Shown: positions 49,401-60,570 of the stretch, one piece after another
Layout of the letters: every line of letters begins with the position of its first letter
Numbering within the stretch: the first letter of the stretch is position 1
Assembly (NCBI GenBank): GCA_944548615.1
Contig: OX155951.1
Location: forward strand, 36,370,416 to 36,434,415
Origin: Micropterix aruncella
Lineage: Eukaryota > Arthropoda > Insecta > Lepidoptera > Micropterigidae
Length of the DNA stretch: 64,000 nucleotides
Direction of reading: 5' to 3'
Program-made: the position numbers and the translations under genes
Notes under the pieces: model-generated
Told to the model about the DNA's origin: nothing
What the model saw: the letters and a program-made list of their open reading frames with translations, nothing else
Databases searched by the model: none

Positions 49401-49639
49401 CGTACTTCCGGGTTTTAGCCATTCCGTCCGACTCTAAGATTACGATCCTTCACTGTTGGCTAGGATACCCTTGAAGAAAAGATAAACTGCAAATAACATA
49501 GATATCCATGTAAAGAGGGCTAATCGGCAACGAGTTTAGTTAATTAGCGTCTCGGAAGCCAGCCTTCGCGCGCAGAAAATTGCGCCTCAACTTTATGGTC
49601 GATTATGGTCGATGCACATTATTACTTAAAATCTATTAA

Positions 49640-49845
49640 CACCCATTCCTTCCTTTTCCTTTCCTTTTCCCCTCCCAACCCCCACAGAATGCACTGTGCG
49701 TATTGGAGACTTAACTAACTAAAACTATTGTTGAAAGCATGTCATCGGCCAGAAATATTGTATATAATGTAATTGTAATATTTTTTTGTAGCGCTGTATG
49801 TTTTCCCTGTTAAATAAATAAATAAATAAATAAAATAAATTTATA
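49640..49845 (+). repeat. LINE 3' UTR with (TAAA)n tail
   Basis: CT-rich block (49648-49685), then GAATGCACTGTGCGTATTGG and TTGTAGCGCTGTATGTTTTC then CCTGT(TAAA)n (49811-49842). This is a typical short-repeat-tailed LINE 3' end; coding sequence is absent. Confidence 0.65.
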
Positions 49846-50189
49846 AATAAATACTAACAATATCGTTTTTCCATGAATTCTCTCTTGTTAGCTAATTATT
49901 AATCTTGTTAGCTAATTATTAATATTTATTATATATTTATATAATATATATGGGGGCCGGCCGAAACGGCTACGCGCAGATCAGTCAAACGACGCAAAAT
50001 GCCTATAGGCATTATTGGCTCTGGCCGCGTACGTATTTTAACTTGAAATAAAGCAATGTCCTATATTTTTTCCAATTTTAAACTGAAAATCAAAACGGTT
50101 AGTCGACTGGTATATATTTGAAAGTGGTACATTTGGTATTTTTCCAAAAAAATACATAAACCATGACTTCTTAAAAAAAAGTTTTTTTT
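49846..50189. other. No gene seen
   Basis: Contains a duplicated CTTGTTAGCTAATTATTAAT (49886-49922) and a short palindrome AATGCCTATAGGCATT (50000). Confidence 0.6.
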
Positions 50190-50420
50190 AGTATAAGAAA
50201 TAATTACTATAAAACATTGATTTTGCTTACAAAAATAACAGGAACCGAATGGCAAAACTTTAACCTTTTTCTTATTTGATTCTGTCACCAAACTAGGACT
50301 AGCCCGTACCAGGGTGAACAGGACTCTAATATTACAAAAAAATGTAGTAAAATGCTAATAAAACTAAATTGCCCTAAAATGGGGTCCTCAAAAGAAATAT
50401 TTCAAAAATAATATAATAAA
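50190..50420 (-). repeat. Dispersed family G3, copy 3
   Basis: Inverse of the 22.2-22.4 kb copy: CCGAATGGCAAAACTTTAAC, GGACTAGCCCGTACCAGGGT, GAACAGGACTCTAAT, AAACTAAATTGCCCTAAAAT. Here AATAACAGGAACCGAATGGC occurs once, without the palindrome of copy 1. Confidence 0.65.
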
Positions 50421-50599
50421 TAAACAAAATTAATGTATAAAATCGGTTTAACTAGAATATAACATTCGATCAAATAGAGAATGAGAAACCGAATAGTTAT
50501 TAATATTTAATATATGTTAAGTAATATAAAATTTGATATAAAAATATTAAGTCAACATACATATTTATAAATATATTAAAATAATTTGTGCACCTAAGT

Positions 50600-50815
50600 T
50601 TTATTGAACAATAATTTCTACAATTTTTGTTTGGTTAGTCTGTCATGACTCGATAACCATTTTTTTATTTTATTTTTGAATTCCCTAAATGTCAAATTCA
50701 TTTTTATTTCCGTATTTCCAAATGGAAACTATAATTTCAACAACCTTGTTAGATATATCTTTACAAAAAAACTTCTTTTTCACCTCAGCCATCTAATGTT
50801 TAAATAGAATATGTC
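50600..50815 (-). pseudogene. LINE 3' coding end fragment
   Basis: The minus frame ends LTFREFKNKIKKWLSSHD (about 50650-50705), homologous to the fragment at 27.9-28.2 kb. Upstream residues RWLRxKRSFFVK fit the preceding conserved region but are frameshifted. Confidence 0.55.
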
Positions 50816-50823
50816 CTCTACAG

Positions 50824-51130
50824 CAGCGGTCCGCAACCTTTTTGATGTTGCGACCCCAAAATTAAAAAAAGAGTTTTCAGCGACCCCAGGGTGGAGGCGC
50901 GGAAGCGGCGAGGGTGTGACGGGACAGCACAGGACGCACAGTCGTACATTATTTTCGAATCTCTCCGTTTTAAAGAAATTGGAATCAAAATGTGTATGGA
51001 GAGGTTATATTTTACGAATAAACCTTAATAAAAATCGATAAGTACAGGACCTTGTTGACTTTTTTGACGACCCCATAATTATATTTCGCGACCCCGTGCG
51101 GGGTCGCGACCCCAGGGTTGCGGAAGGCTG
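50824..51130. mobile_element. hAT-type MITE, 307 bp
   Basis: A perfect 8-bp duplication CTCTACAG flanks both ends (50816-50823 and 51131-51138). The left end CAGCGGTCCGCAACC pairs with the inverse of CAGCCTTCCGCAACC. Subterminal GCGACCCC repeats occur on both sides. No transposase. The ends differ from the hAT element at 7442. Confidence 0.88.
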
Positions 51131-51138
51131 CTCTACAG

Positions 51139-53490
51139 TATGTAGTTATAATCATCGGTTGAGGAGTTATTAGCGATGAACGCTTGTGCTAATGAGCGAA
51201 GGCGAGAAACTGCGCATTGTGAATGATTTTCTTGTGGATAACTATACGTTGCCACATTGAGTGTCATATCAAGGCGTAATCTGTACGTGTTGGCATCAGG
51301 AGGTAGCACATTCAATATAGTATACAAAGACATTTTAAAAAACAAATACTGAATAATTGATGAAAGTATTGGAATATTACGAGTGTTAATATAATATGTT
51401 TCGCTAAATAAGTAAACCAATATATTTTTCGTATTTCTTAATCAGAGTATTTATATTTTTATATTTCGTAATTTAACATTTACTATCCGTAGAGTTTTGA
51501 TAGTCTATATTTTATAAACCATTCTCATTAAAAAAAACAGTATTTGATAAGTATTTGTTCCTTACTAAATATAGTTTTATACTTTGATTTATGTTTTATA
51601 CTCTTTTAAGTTTTATACTTTTATACTAGATGTATACTTTGTATTAAACCCTTAATTGTTCCTTAATATACTCAGAACACCCCGCTCGCTTACTGTATTT
51701 AGATAGATATACTGCTTACTGTATTTACAGAGATATAGCGCCGATACGCTCTACAAAATCTTAAATAATTATACATCTTCCGTCGCATGATTTCGTTTAC
51801 TGAATCGTTGATTATATTTTGTATTAGATTACTTAACTCCATAGTACGATTTGGCAAACCTTTCCCGCCGGCGAAAAGCGCTGATAGCATTGACGGCTAA
51901 ACTAATAGCAATTTATTTGGCCATCTATAATAACATTGATAATGGGATCGATTGCGTTTTTTCGTAAACTAAAATCGGAAATTAGTTCGTGTGAATGAGA
52001 CAGGGCGATATGATAGAGTGGAATGTGAAATAAACGGTTGTCATTTTTTCGCATTAAAACTACCCACCAAGATAAGAATCTGAATCTAACACCGCACAAA
52101 ATGTGTTAAAATTTATTTCGAAGAGTATAAGTTCGACAGGTAGTTTTTATGGACAATTGCTCGTTTCATATTCCACTCTAACGTATTGCTCTATTTTGTT
52201 CGCTTTAACTAATTTCAGTTTTAGTTCACAAAGAAACGCAATCGGGCCCAATGAATGTTTTTTACACTACTGCCGAACAAAATGGTAATGTGTACCTACA
52301 GGGTCCATGTATGAATGTTTTCCGATTCTTTATTCCACCATAACTTCGAAACGCTTGAACTGATTTAGAAGTGTGTGGTATTGTTAGTACTGTTAGGTCA
52401 TCCCGAGAAACTTGACTGTCAAAATGTTAAATAAATAATTATCCAAATATTTAAATGTCAATGAAATTAGGTAAATACATCGTGTGTATAATCAAATGAA
52501 AGGTCAGATTGAGTTGACTACAAAAATATATAGATATCTATAAGGATAAATGCATAAACCACATATATTTAATAAAAAAACGTTTATTGCTTGACCACCG
52601 AGCTTAAGTGCAACGACGGTTGTTGGCGCGAGGTTCTGTCACGAAATACCTGCCGAAAGGCTCGTAGCACTGCGACGCCAGTATAGAAAGCCGGGTCAAT
52701 GAGCACAGCTTACGTAAAGCTCATCTAAGGGGCAATTGCCTAGAGTAAGTCGTCACGGTCCATGGACAAAACCAATCGACTGGCTCGCAAAATGGGCAAT
52801 CGTCATAAAGAACTGGATTTTTATAGAGATAACATGCGTCAACGGAGCTTCCGTAAATTAAATTTTGCTTCATCGATTATTATTTTAATGTCGAACTTTA
52901 TTCTCTAAAAAACGTACTTTTCAACGCAAACAAATCGTTTCTCATAATATTAAATACAATAGTTTACTTTTTATAACGGCAGTCGTGTTTATTATTAAAT
53001 TCAATTATTCTTCTCCTTGGTAAATACTGAATGATTATTAAACCCCAATAATTCAACCTCTAAATTTAATAACATTTAATTATAAGTGCCATATATAGCA
53101 TATTTTTATACGAGAAGGGTATTTAAATGGATATGAATATTGGCAAACATATATGAGTTGTAAATGAGTTAATTATTAAAAAATAATAATAATTTAAATC
53201 ACAGAAATACCACGGAGCGATAGAATAACATCTACTAGTGTATCTGAACATTTAAGTGCGTAATGTTTACATAAAAAAACTGTAAATCAAATTAAAAAAT
53301 AATATATTTTTGTTTTATATAATACTAAAATAATTCGAGTTATGACTTAGAAATTTATTCGTTATTGTATGTTTTATACTGTATAGGCGTATTCAGACCA
53401 CCACATAAAGTACGCCGCCATACTGTTATACTATGAACATAATAGGTTGAACTAATACTATGAAATAATACTATTAACAAATATTGAACA
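51139..53490. other. Unannotated interval
   Basis: No gene recognised. Minus frames at 51133-51420 (with LYTILNVLPPDANTYRLRLD) and 51699-51890 (with MELSNLIQNIINDSVNEIM) look protein-like by composition but I cannot place them in a family. A GC-richer patch lies at 52600-52800. The rest is AT-rich. Confidence 0.4.
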
Positions 53491-53496
53491 TAATAA

Positions 53497-55205
53497 ATCA
53501 AATCAAATCAAATCGCATTTATTGTCTTCAAAATCTTTTACATAGTTGTTTAGACATTTTATATAGCCGCTTAATGTAAAAATAACTTTAAAATGTATAC
53601 TAAATATTTCATTAGAGACTCACCACGCAATTGAGTTATATTAGATATTTATAACTACAGATAGTCATGAAATTATAATATTAAAATTAAATGGTCCTAT
53701 AAATAAGAAATATAATTGATTATGGGAGACAATTAGAAATAATAATAATAATATAATAATCAATAAAATGGTACAAATGTCAAGTTTAATAAAAAAAAAA
53801 TCGAGATGGAAATTGTCAGTAATCTAATTATAATTCGTTAATATTATATAATTCTCTCGCAATAAGGTAGCCTTTTAATTTCGATTTCAATTGGGTTATT
53901 TTTCCGTTTCTACATATAATTTTGATATTCTCAGGCAGTTTATTGTAACACGCCATTCCAACGTAATTTGGATCCCTTTTGAATAATTCCAGAGATGGAC
54001 GGGGTAATGCTAAATTGTGCCTACATCTGGTGAAATGCGAGTGAATTTCTTTTTGGGTCTTCATCTTTCCTATGTTTTTTAATATTAACTTTATGCATTC
54101 AAATATGTATAGTGATGGTAGCGTTAGAATACTGAGATTTTGGAAGTGACCACGACATGATTCATTATGTTTAAGGTTTAGCAATATTCTTATGGCTCGT
54201 TATTGGAGAGAGAAAATATGTTGCCTTTAAACTACTGTACACTGTGACCAGAAGGGAATCCCGTAACGAAGAATTGACTCGAAATAGGCAAAGTATATTA
54301 TTTTGGTGTGTTTAAGGCTGATCAGTTTCCTTATTCGCCTTAGTAAGAAACAGGCGCTGGAAAGTCTGTCGCTTAATTCCTCTCCGTGAGCATTCCACCT
54401 TAAATTTTCATCTAAAACTAAACCCAGAAATTTATGGCTTTTAATATTGGCTACTGTGTTTGCACCGATAATTAAATTTTGACTGTTCATAACCTTATTT
54501 TTTCTACAAGATAGGAAGATGGATACTGTCTTGGATGCGTTTAGAGACAGATTATTTTTCTCGAACCAGGTATTCAACAGAGCCAATTCATAGTTTAACG
54601 TTTTCACTACATTCCCTATTTTGGCATCTGCAAAGCTTAAGCTGGTGTCATCTGCATACAAAGTTATATTTGAGTGAGCTACTATAGATGGGAGATCATT
54701 AATATATAGAATGAAAAGGGTCGGTGCCAGGATGCTTCCCTGAGGAACACCGCTCTTCCTTTCACACTCATCGGAAATAATTCTCTTCAATACGCCACCT
54801 ATGCAGTCGTCTAATTGTACAACTTGTTTTCTTTTTGAGAGATAGCTGCTGAACCATTTAAAGCTATTTCCTCGGATTCCATATCTGTCGAGTTTAGTTA
54901 GCAGTGTTTGATGATCTACCATATCGAACGCTTTTGATAAATCGCAAAAAACGGTACTTGAATCAAGTTTCTTGTCCATGTCATTGTACATTTTTCTCAG
55001 AACGTTGTTCAGTGCATCGATTGTACCTTTATTTCTTCTGAAACCGAACTGAGATTTTGTTAGGATATTTTTATTTTCTATGTATTTTAACAAACTTGTA
55101 GCAACGCTATTGGTCTGTAGTTGTTTATTTCAGTTTTTGAACCATTTTTATGTATAGGAATAATTTTAGCAATTTTGAATAGATTAACCAATTTTTGGAA
55201 CTATG
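53497..55205 (-). pseudogene. CR1/Jockey-like LINE, 5'-truncated, two in-frame stops
   Basis: Minus frame 55093 to 53828 is continuous except for TAA at 54227-54229 and 54200-54202. It reads KSQFGFRRNKGTIDAL, VFCDLSKAFDMVDHQTLL (catalytic motif A), RKSGVPQGSILAPTLFILYI, ITLYADDTSL (YADD), HKFLGLVLDENLRWNAH and FAYFESILRYGIPFW, then the C-terminal domain ending PNYVGMACYNKLPENIKI. Upstream, in another frame, KIAKIIPIHKNGSKTEINNY with RPIAL (about 55100-55190) shows a frameshift. The 3' UTR ends with AAATGCGATTTGATTTGATT (about 53497-53520), a short-repeat tail. The endonuclease and ORF1 are missing. Confidence 0.9.
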
Positions 55206-56106
55206 ACTCCATCCACACGTTGCGCATTATAGTAAAATCCTAGTTGCCAAATTTTAGTATGACGTTGAACAATCTAATATTCCATAAATGATTCGCTCAA
55301 AACAAAAACAGATCACGTGACTTTGATCAAATTTTAGGGAAATCAATAAAAATATCCCAATGCAAAAAATTATTTCTTCTTTTATACATATGATTTTGTT
55401 CAGTAATATTAATAAAATATTTCGGAATAGGTACTTTGTTTGAAAAAAATATATGGTATGTTTTTGTCTTGCAAATTTTAAAACAAAACAAATTTTTCAT
55501 TGTTATTTAGAAAAATGTTATATTTATTGCCTTCATTACACCAAAACTACGATTCTCCTCCAGCTTCGTTTCTTTCGTCCTCGTCAGTTTCAGACTTGGC
55601 ATGTTCCTGATTTTCTTCAGACTTAATAAAATCAAAGTATTTCATTTCATTTTCGTTCATGTATTGATACAGTTTCTATATGTTGTTCAGTTTTTCCTGT
55701 TTTATATTATTACTGAATGGATCCCTGTAAATTATTTTATCTTCACCGGAAAGTGTCATGTTTTTGACATTACCTCTGGGCTTTAATAAAAAAAATGTCT
55801 TTCAGACATTGAATGATGCACATTCTGAGTAAGATCTTTTCAATACAATTTTGTTAAACAAATGTGAAAAGTTAATATGTTTTATGCATAAAGTTGATGG
55901 ATAACCTAAAATCGAACAACTTTGCATCCATAACTCATATTCGACAAACAGGTCACTTGGACTGTTTTTGTTTTGAGCGCATCATATACACATAAACAAT
56001 GTTGAGATTGGATAATCTCAGAAATATGAGATAGACGAGTGCCTAAAATATAACCATTATTAACTACTAAAGTAATGGAAGTAGTTGATGGCGGCGGGGC
56101 TTCATG
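55206..56106. other. AT-rich interval, no gene seen
   Basis: Low-complexity frames only. The segment 56060-56106 is the immediate target flank of the LINE insertion. Confidence 0.5.
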
Positions 56107-56120
56107 TAACCCCTGTTACA

Positions 56121-57386
56121 CTAGCCCCACACATTATACTGTGGCTGTACAAAATGATAATAATACCAATGATAAGCTACGGAGCTGTAGTATGGTGGCC
56201 CCGCACCCAACTTACTACTGCAATCAACAAATTACAGAAAATGCAAAGGCTAGCATGTATAGCAGCGACCGGCTGCATGAGAACAACTCCGACAGCGGCG
56301 CTGGAAATCATGCTAGGGCTTCTACCACTACACCTACATATACAAAAAGAAGCAGCCGCAACGGCTACTCGTCTAAAGAATCTAAACTTATGGACCAAAT
56401 ATAAAACACCGCACACGAATATATATGATAATATACTGTCAAGTTGTCCAATGCTGGATGCGGCAATCGACAGAATACCCAAAACTATGATCTTCTGGAA
56501 AGAATATGCCATATCATTAACAGAAGACTCAAAAGAAGCACTGAATCAAACGGACCTAAGAATCTACACAGATGGATCAAAAACCAACAAAGGTACAGGA
56601 TGTGGTGTCTTCTCGGAAGACCTAAATATACACATCTTCAAACCACTCGGAGCACACAACACAGTTTTCCAAGCAAAATGTATGGGAATAATAGAAGCTT
56701 GCAACGCAGTGAAACAGCGGCAGCTAAAACACGAAAACATATGTATTCTATCGGACAGCAGGTCAGTGCTACAGGCACTGGGAAGCGATAGATTTACATC
56801 TGGGCTCATATACGAATGCCACCAAAGCCTCCTCGAGGTATGCGGAAAAGGCAATAAGGTGACACTGAAATGGATCAAGGGACACAGTAACTCAAGAGGA
56901 AACGATGCTGCGGATGAACTAGCCCGTAAGGGCTCAGACACACCGGCATACGGACCCGAACCTATCGTGCCCCTACCCTACTCGCACATAAACAACCAAC
57001 TTGACAACCACTACAAACAACTACATCAAACACACTGGAAAGAGATAGACACCTGCAGACAAACCAAAGAAATAGTAGTGGAATACAACCACAAACTTAC
57101 CAAAACACTTCTAAGGACAAAAAGGCCCCAACTACGCAAACTAGTGGGACTGATAACAGGACACAACACACTAAACAAACACCTCTTCAACATGGGCGGA
57201 ACGAATAGCCCTATGTGCAGAGCATGCATGGAGGCGGAAGGAACCACAAAACACATTCTGCTAGATTGTAAACAGGTAGAAGTATACAGGACAAAACACC
57301 TTGGGACTCCAGGCACCCTGCTCGAGGCAGCAGGAAACCTGAAAGCCCTGCTGGCTTTCGTCGAGGAGCTGGGGTGGGTGGAATAG
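56121..57386 (+). CDS. LINE ORF2 C-terminus with RNase H domain (partial)
   Basis: About 421 codons open from the truncation point to the stop at 57384-57386; the first twelve residues of the longer frame (from 56085) come from host DNA. Domains in order: the end of the reverse transcriptase (MISYGAVVWW, then KLQKMQRLACIAATG); an RNase H domain with YTDGSKTNKGTGCGVF, QAKCMGIIEACNAV, CILSDSRSVLQAL and WIKGHSNSRGNDAADELAR, showing all four acidic positions (D, E, D, D); and a C-terminal zinc-knuckle SPMCRACMEAEGTTKHILLDC (CX2CX8HX4C). RNase H degrades the RNA strand after reverse transcription. An RNase H plus CCHC ending suits the I-group (I, LOA, Nimb-like) LINEs. No damage seen in this part, but without the 5' end it cannot move. 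Confidence 0.9.
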   Translation, partial: LAPHIILWLYKMIIIPMISYGAVVWWPRTQLTTAINKLQKMQRLACIAATGCMRTTPTAALEIMLGLLPLHLHIQKEAAATATRLKNLNLWTKYKTPHTNIYDNILSSCPMLDAAIDRIPKTMIFWKEYAISLTEDSKEALNQTDLRIYTDGSKTNKGTGCGVFSEDLNIHIFKPLGAHNTVFQAKCMGIIEACNAVKQRQLKHENICILSDSRSVLQALGSDRFTSGLIYECHQSLLEVCGKGNKVTLKWIKGHSNSRGNDAADELARKGSDTPAYGPEPIVPLPYSHINNQLDNHYKQLHQTHWKEIDTCRQTKEIVVEYNHKLTKTLLRTKRPQLRKLVGLITGHNTLNKHLFNMGGTNSPMCRACMEAEGTTKHILLDCKQVEVYRTKHLGTPGTLLEAAGNLKALLAFVEELGWVE

Positions 57387-57469
57387 CGCTACCCCCGTTA
57401 CACGCAAAATAGGCACACTGGATGTCGACTTGCGGAGGAACGCCCAGTACAACTAACTAACTAACTAAC
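56121..57469 (+). mobile_element. Young 5'-truncated LINE insertion, 14-bp target duplication
   Basis: Flanked by perfect 14-mers TAACCCCTGTTACA at 56107-56120 and 57470-57483. The insertion starts inside the reverse transcriptase C-terminal region and ends with an (AACT)n tail (57449-57469). The 84-bp 3' UTR follows an intact ORF end at 57386. The pre-insertion sequence can be read by joining the flanks. Confidence 0.93.
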
Positions 57470-57483
57470 TAACCCCTGTTACA

Positions 57484-58122
57484 ATGGGAGGGTTAAATGT
57501 CTGTGGTCCTACGTGTACAATACTCGTTCGATTGTTCTGCATACCGCCCGACGATATGACATGCCGTCATATCGAGAGGCCGCGGCGACTGGTAAACGCG
57601 CATATTTCGCTCCTCAGAATCCCCGAATAATTACTTACGGGCCATAAATTACGCGTGTGTCACCTGCATACTGACAGCTTACGATGTGAAAGTCATGTCA
57701 ACCCGTTTATTGTGTGTAACCGCCCGTTATTTACAGGCTATGGGCATCGGACGCAGCATCACGTCCGACCGCGCGCATTTTTTGACAGCAGAATCGACAC
57801 GGGAAAAAACTGCATCGACGGACGATGCGATGCGACTGCCGATGTTAATATGCGAAGGAAAATATTTCGTAGACTGCTTGGGTATTGTCAACAACTACGA
57901 GCGAATCCGCCACTCCAGAAAGTTATAACGACATTAGATCATTCTTTCAACTATGGGGTGAAACCAGAGACATATGCCTCTTCTACACATTACATCTGCA
58001 GATGCGTCCGCCGAGGTGTAAACGGGGGGGGGGGGGGGGGGGGGTATTTGCTCGTCTGTGGTAGGTATTTAACGTCTGTAGGCGTCTGCCACTGATCCGT
58101 TTGCTGTCGGCTTTTGCGACAC
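57484..58122. other. Unassigned interval with open frames
   Basis: A palindrome CGATATGACATGCCGTCATATCG lies at about 57553. Overlapping plus frames (57655-58095 and 57686-57928) are open and not low in complexity up to 58020, but match nothing I know. It could be a host exon or an unknown transposon. Confidence 0.35.
58024..58044. repeat. Poly(G) run, 21 bases
   Basis: Uninterrupted G; sequencing length here is likely unreliable. Confidence 0.95.
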
Positions 58123-58137
58123 GGATCAAAGGGTGGT

Positions 58138-59025
58138 GGTAGTTAATGGGCCCTTGCTGAGTTGGCCACGAAGACCCATTCTGTTCAGGGTTGGTCACAC
58201 TCACGGGTCAACACCTATCCGACGGCCTCCACGCATAAGGTGCTAGCCTGGGTAGAACTCTGGCCTTATGGTTAGTTTCCCTTAGGAATCAACCTGCTGG
58301 CGCTCCTGGACGGTCTGCGCACCGTGCGGCGTAAACCAATCGACTGTGCACTCTGACTAACAACTTGGGTCACCACAGGAAGTTTTAACGATTAGTCGTT
58401 CTATCTCCCTGCAGTGAGAGTAGAAGACTTGGGACAAAACAGTCCACCACAACCCGTAAGAGACCAACGCCTTAACCGCGAGATAGCCAGTAATGTTACC
58501 TGGCGGGCCGACGATCGCGCCCTTACTTCCAGCGTGGGCCCATTAACTCCCGAAACTCCCATTAACTTTGACTAACAGTCGGGGGAGTCTGGAAGCAGTA
58601 CTGTTTCCTATAGAGCGGGGGTGGTTGCGGACCTTACGGCGACTGCTCTTGAAATGACCATCGGCCATCCGATCCTGGGTGTACAGCCGGGCAAAGGACG
58701 CTGTGGTCCGCGATAGATTCGGTAAACACCGTTTCACCGCTTCGTAAGGGAGAGGACCGCGCAAGCGACCTCGAACTCGTAACCAATCGAGAAACCGGAG
58801 TAATCTGGTCACAATTGGAAGTAAGGGCGTGAGTGTCGGCCCGCCGGGTAACATTCCTGGCTATCTCCCGGTTAATGCGTTGGCCTCTTACGGGCTTGTG
58901 GCGTAGCTAGACGGTGGACTGTTTTGTCCTCAAGTCTTCTGCGCTCACTCCAGGGAGATAGAACGACTAATCGTTAAAACTTCCTGAGGTGACGGGCTCG
59001 CCCGCTGTAGTCGACAACCCAAGTT
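58138..59025 (+). mobile_element. F15 family copy G, composite with inverted internal segment
   Basis: Flanked by GGATCAAAGGGTGGT (58123-58137) and GGATCAAAGGCTGGT (59026-59040), a 15-bp target duplication with one mismatch. The outer parts are in plus orientation (58138-58364, AGTTAATGGGCCC start; 58571-59025, ending GTAGTCGACAACCCAAGT). Between them 58367-58565 is F15 3'-end sequence in minus orientation, including AACGATTAGTCGTT and CTTAACCGCGAGATAGCC, followed by GGGCCCATTAACTCCCG. The palindromic motif recurs inverted at about 58965-58980. Confidence 0.8.
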
Positions 59026-59040
59026 GGATCAAAGGCTGGT

Positions 59041-59551
59041 AGAGCAAACGCACGGCGTCTGTCCACACGTCTGCCGATTCATCAGTATTGCGCGGCAAGT
59101 AAATGAGAGTGTAAACATGCTTAGCTCTTTCTCATCGTTTAAAATGGCTGCTAATATTACCACTTAGGAAGCTATCAGTTCATAGAGTTGCATGAAACTG
59201 AAAACTGATTATGCAACCCTAAAAATAAGTACCACAAAGTATTTCAGATTAATGATGCGTGTTTCGATACAGGAATTAAAAAAGAAAAAAGATAATATTT
59301 TAGCAAAATTTAGGTTCAATTTAAAATTATGGCCTCTATAAAGTCTGGGTCTAGAGTAAAAGGTTTGTACCAGCCCATCTGCGGAATTTTTGCGGCATGA
59401 ACTCTTTCGAGGTTGAACACAGACTGAATGACTCACGGACGGGGAAACGGATCGCCAATATATCCGCGGATACGTTTGCTAATCCAACTGCGGATCCATC
59501 TGTCGATGTGTAGAGGAGGCATTTGGCACAACATAGTTCACCGTCTAACAA
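59041..59551. other. No gene seen
   Basis: Short frames only; nothing recognised. Confidence 0.45.
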
Positions 59552-59980
59552 CACTGAGAAAAATATAACGATATAATACACGGAAATACTCATGTTTCAA
59601 CAAGGATTACGTATATAACTCGGACTGTGGTCCAGACGTATGAATTAACATGACGGGTAACGGTGTTAGCGTGACGGTGGTTACCGTGCCGAAATGGTAA
59701 ATCGTAATGTTATTTTATTACGTCGCGACATTGGGATCTCGCTTCTAACATAACAGCATGTAGTAGGATACGTGCGGATATAGTCGGACACATGAATCAT
59801 ATTGAAACTACAGTATACTATTATTTCCGTATTAACCGCACAGACAATGTAGATACATATAATCGAGTGTCAACAAAATTCCTTGTAATTCAACAAATTA
59901 CGATTGAAACATTGTTAATCTGTATAAAACCGTAATAACAAAATGGTGAAGTAAGAATCAATCCAATATTTTTCTCAGTG
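59552..59980 (-). mobile_element. CACTGAG-ended element, copy 2
   Basis: About 429 bp bounded by CACTGAGAAAAATATAACG and the inverse of CACTGAGAAAAATATTGG, in opposite orientation to the copy at 23831-24241. The ends share about 13 bp of inverted repeat (CACTGAGAAAAAT). Interior blocks TTGGGATCTCGCTTCTAA and TTCCGTATTAACCG match the other copy inverted. No coding. Confidence 0.75.
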
Positions 59981-59984
59981 TACC

Positions 59985-60570
59985 CTAACACGCCAGTGAG
60001 AGCTCAATGCCTTACCATGAAGCACTGGGTAGTGGTCGACCTCGCACCCTCACTACCAGACTTGGCCAGACTTCTCAGTCCTCTAGTGTGGTTGCAGGTT
60101 CGAAGCCGCTTGCGCTGCCTTTACCTGATGTTAGCGGTAGTTCGAATTTATCACGGACCGAGGCGCCATTTTCACGACATGGTCACTTGGGATCAAGTGG
60201 CCGACGGATCGTTTCAAAAATAGATGACGCCAGGCCGATAACTACTTACGCTGCTTAAGAAACATACGTTTCCAGACCCACTCAGTTATTCGCCAGTGTG
60301 TCTAGCAAACTGCATATTGGGGCGATCTACAACGGGCGAACCCATTACCCCAGGAAGGAATCACGATATATAATCGTTTTTTCGACATGGGATGAGCATA
60401 GAGACTTAAGGCTAAGACATTCCACTAACTTACTACGCCAACTCGCCCGTAAGAAGCCAATGCCTTACCGCGAGAAACCGGGAATGTGGCCGGATTTCTC
60501 CGACCTCCTGACTGATTACAGGTTCGAGGTCAGTTCGAATCATCGCAGACCGACATTACACTCCATTTTT
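59985..60570 (-). repeat. F15 family copy H, diverged
   Basis: Minus orientation. Landmarks: GGTTCGAAGCCGCTTGCG (about 60099-60116), GGTCACTTGGGATCAAGTGG, GATCTACAACGGGCGAACCC (about 60322-60341), TTACCGCGAGAAACCGGGAA (about 60464-60483) and CAGGTTCGAGGTCAG (about 60520). It appears to consist of two partial copies in tandem order. Confidence 0.6.

Noticed and set aside
56177..57316. Minus-strand frames inside the RNase H LINE
   Set aside because: Antisense shadows of an intact plus-strand ORF.
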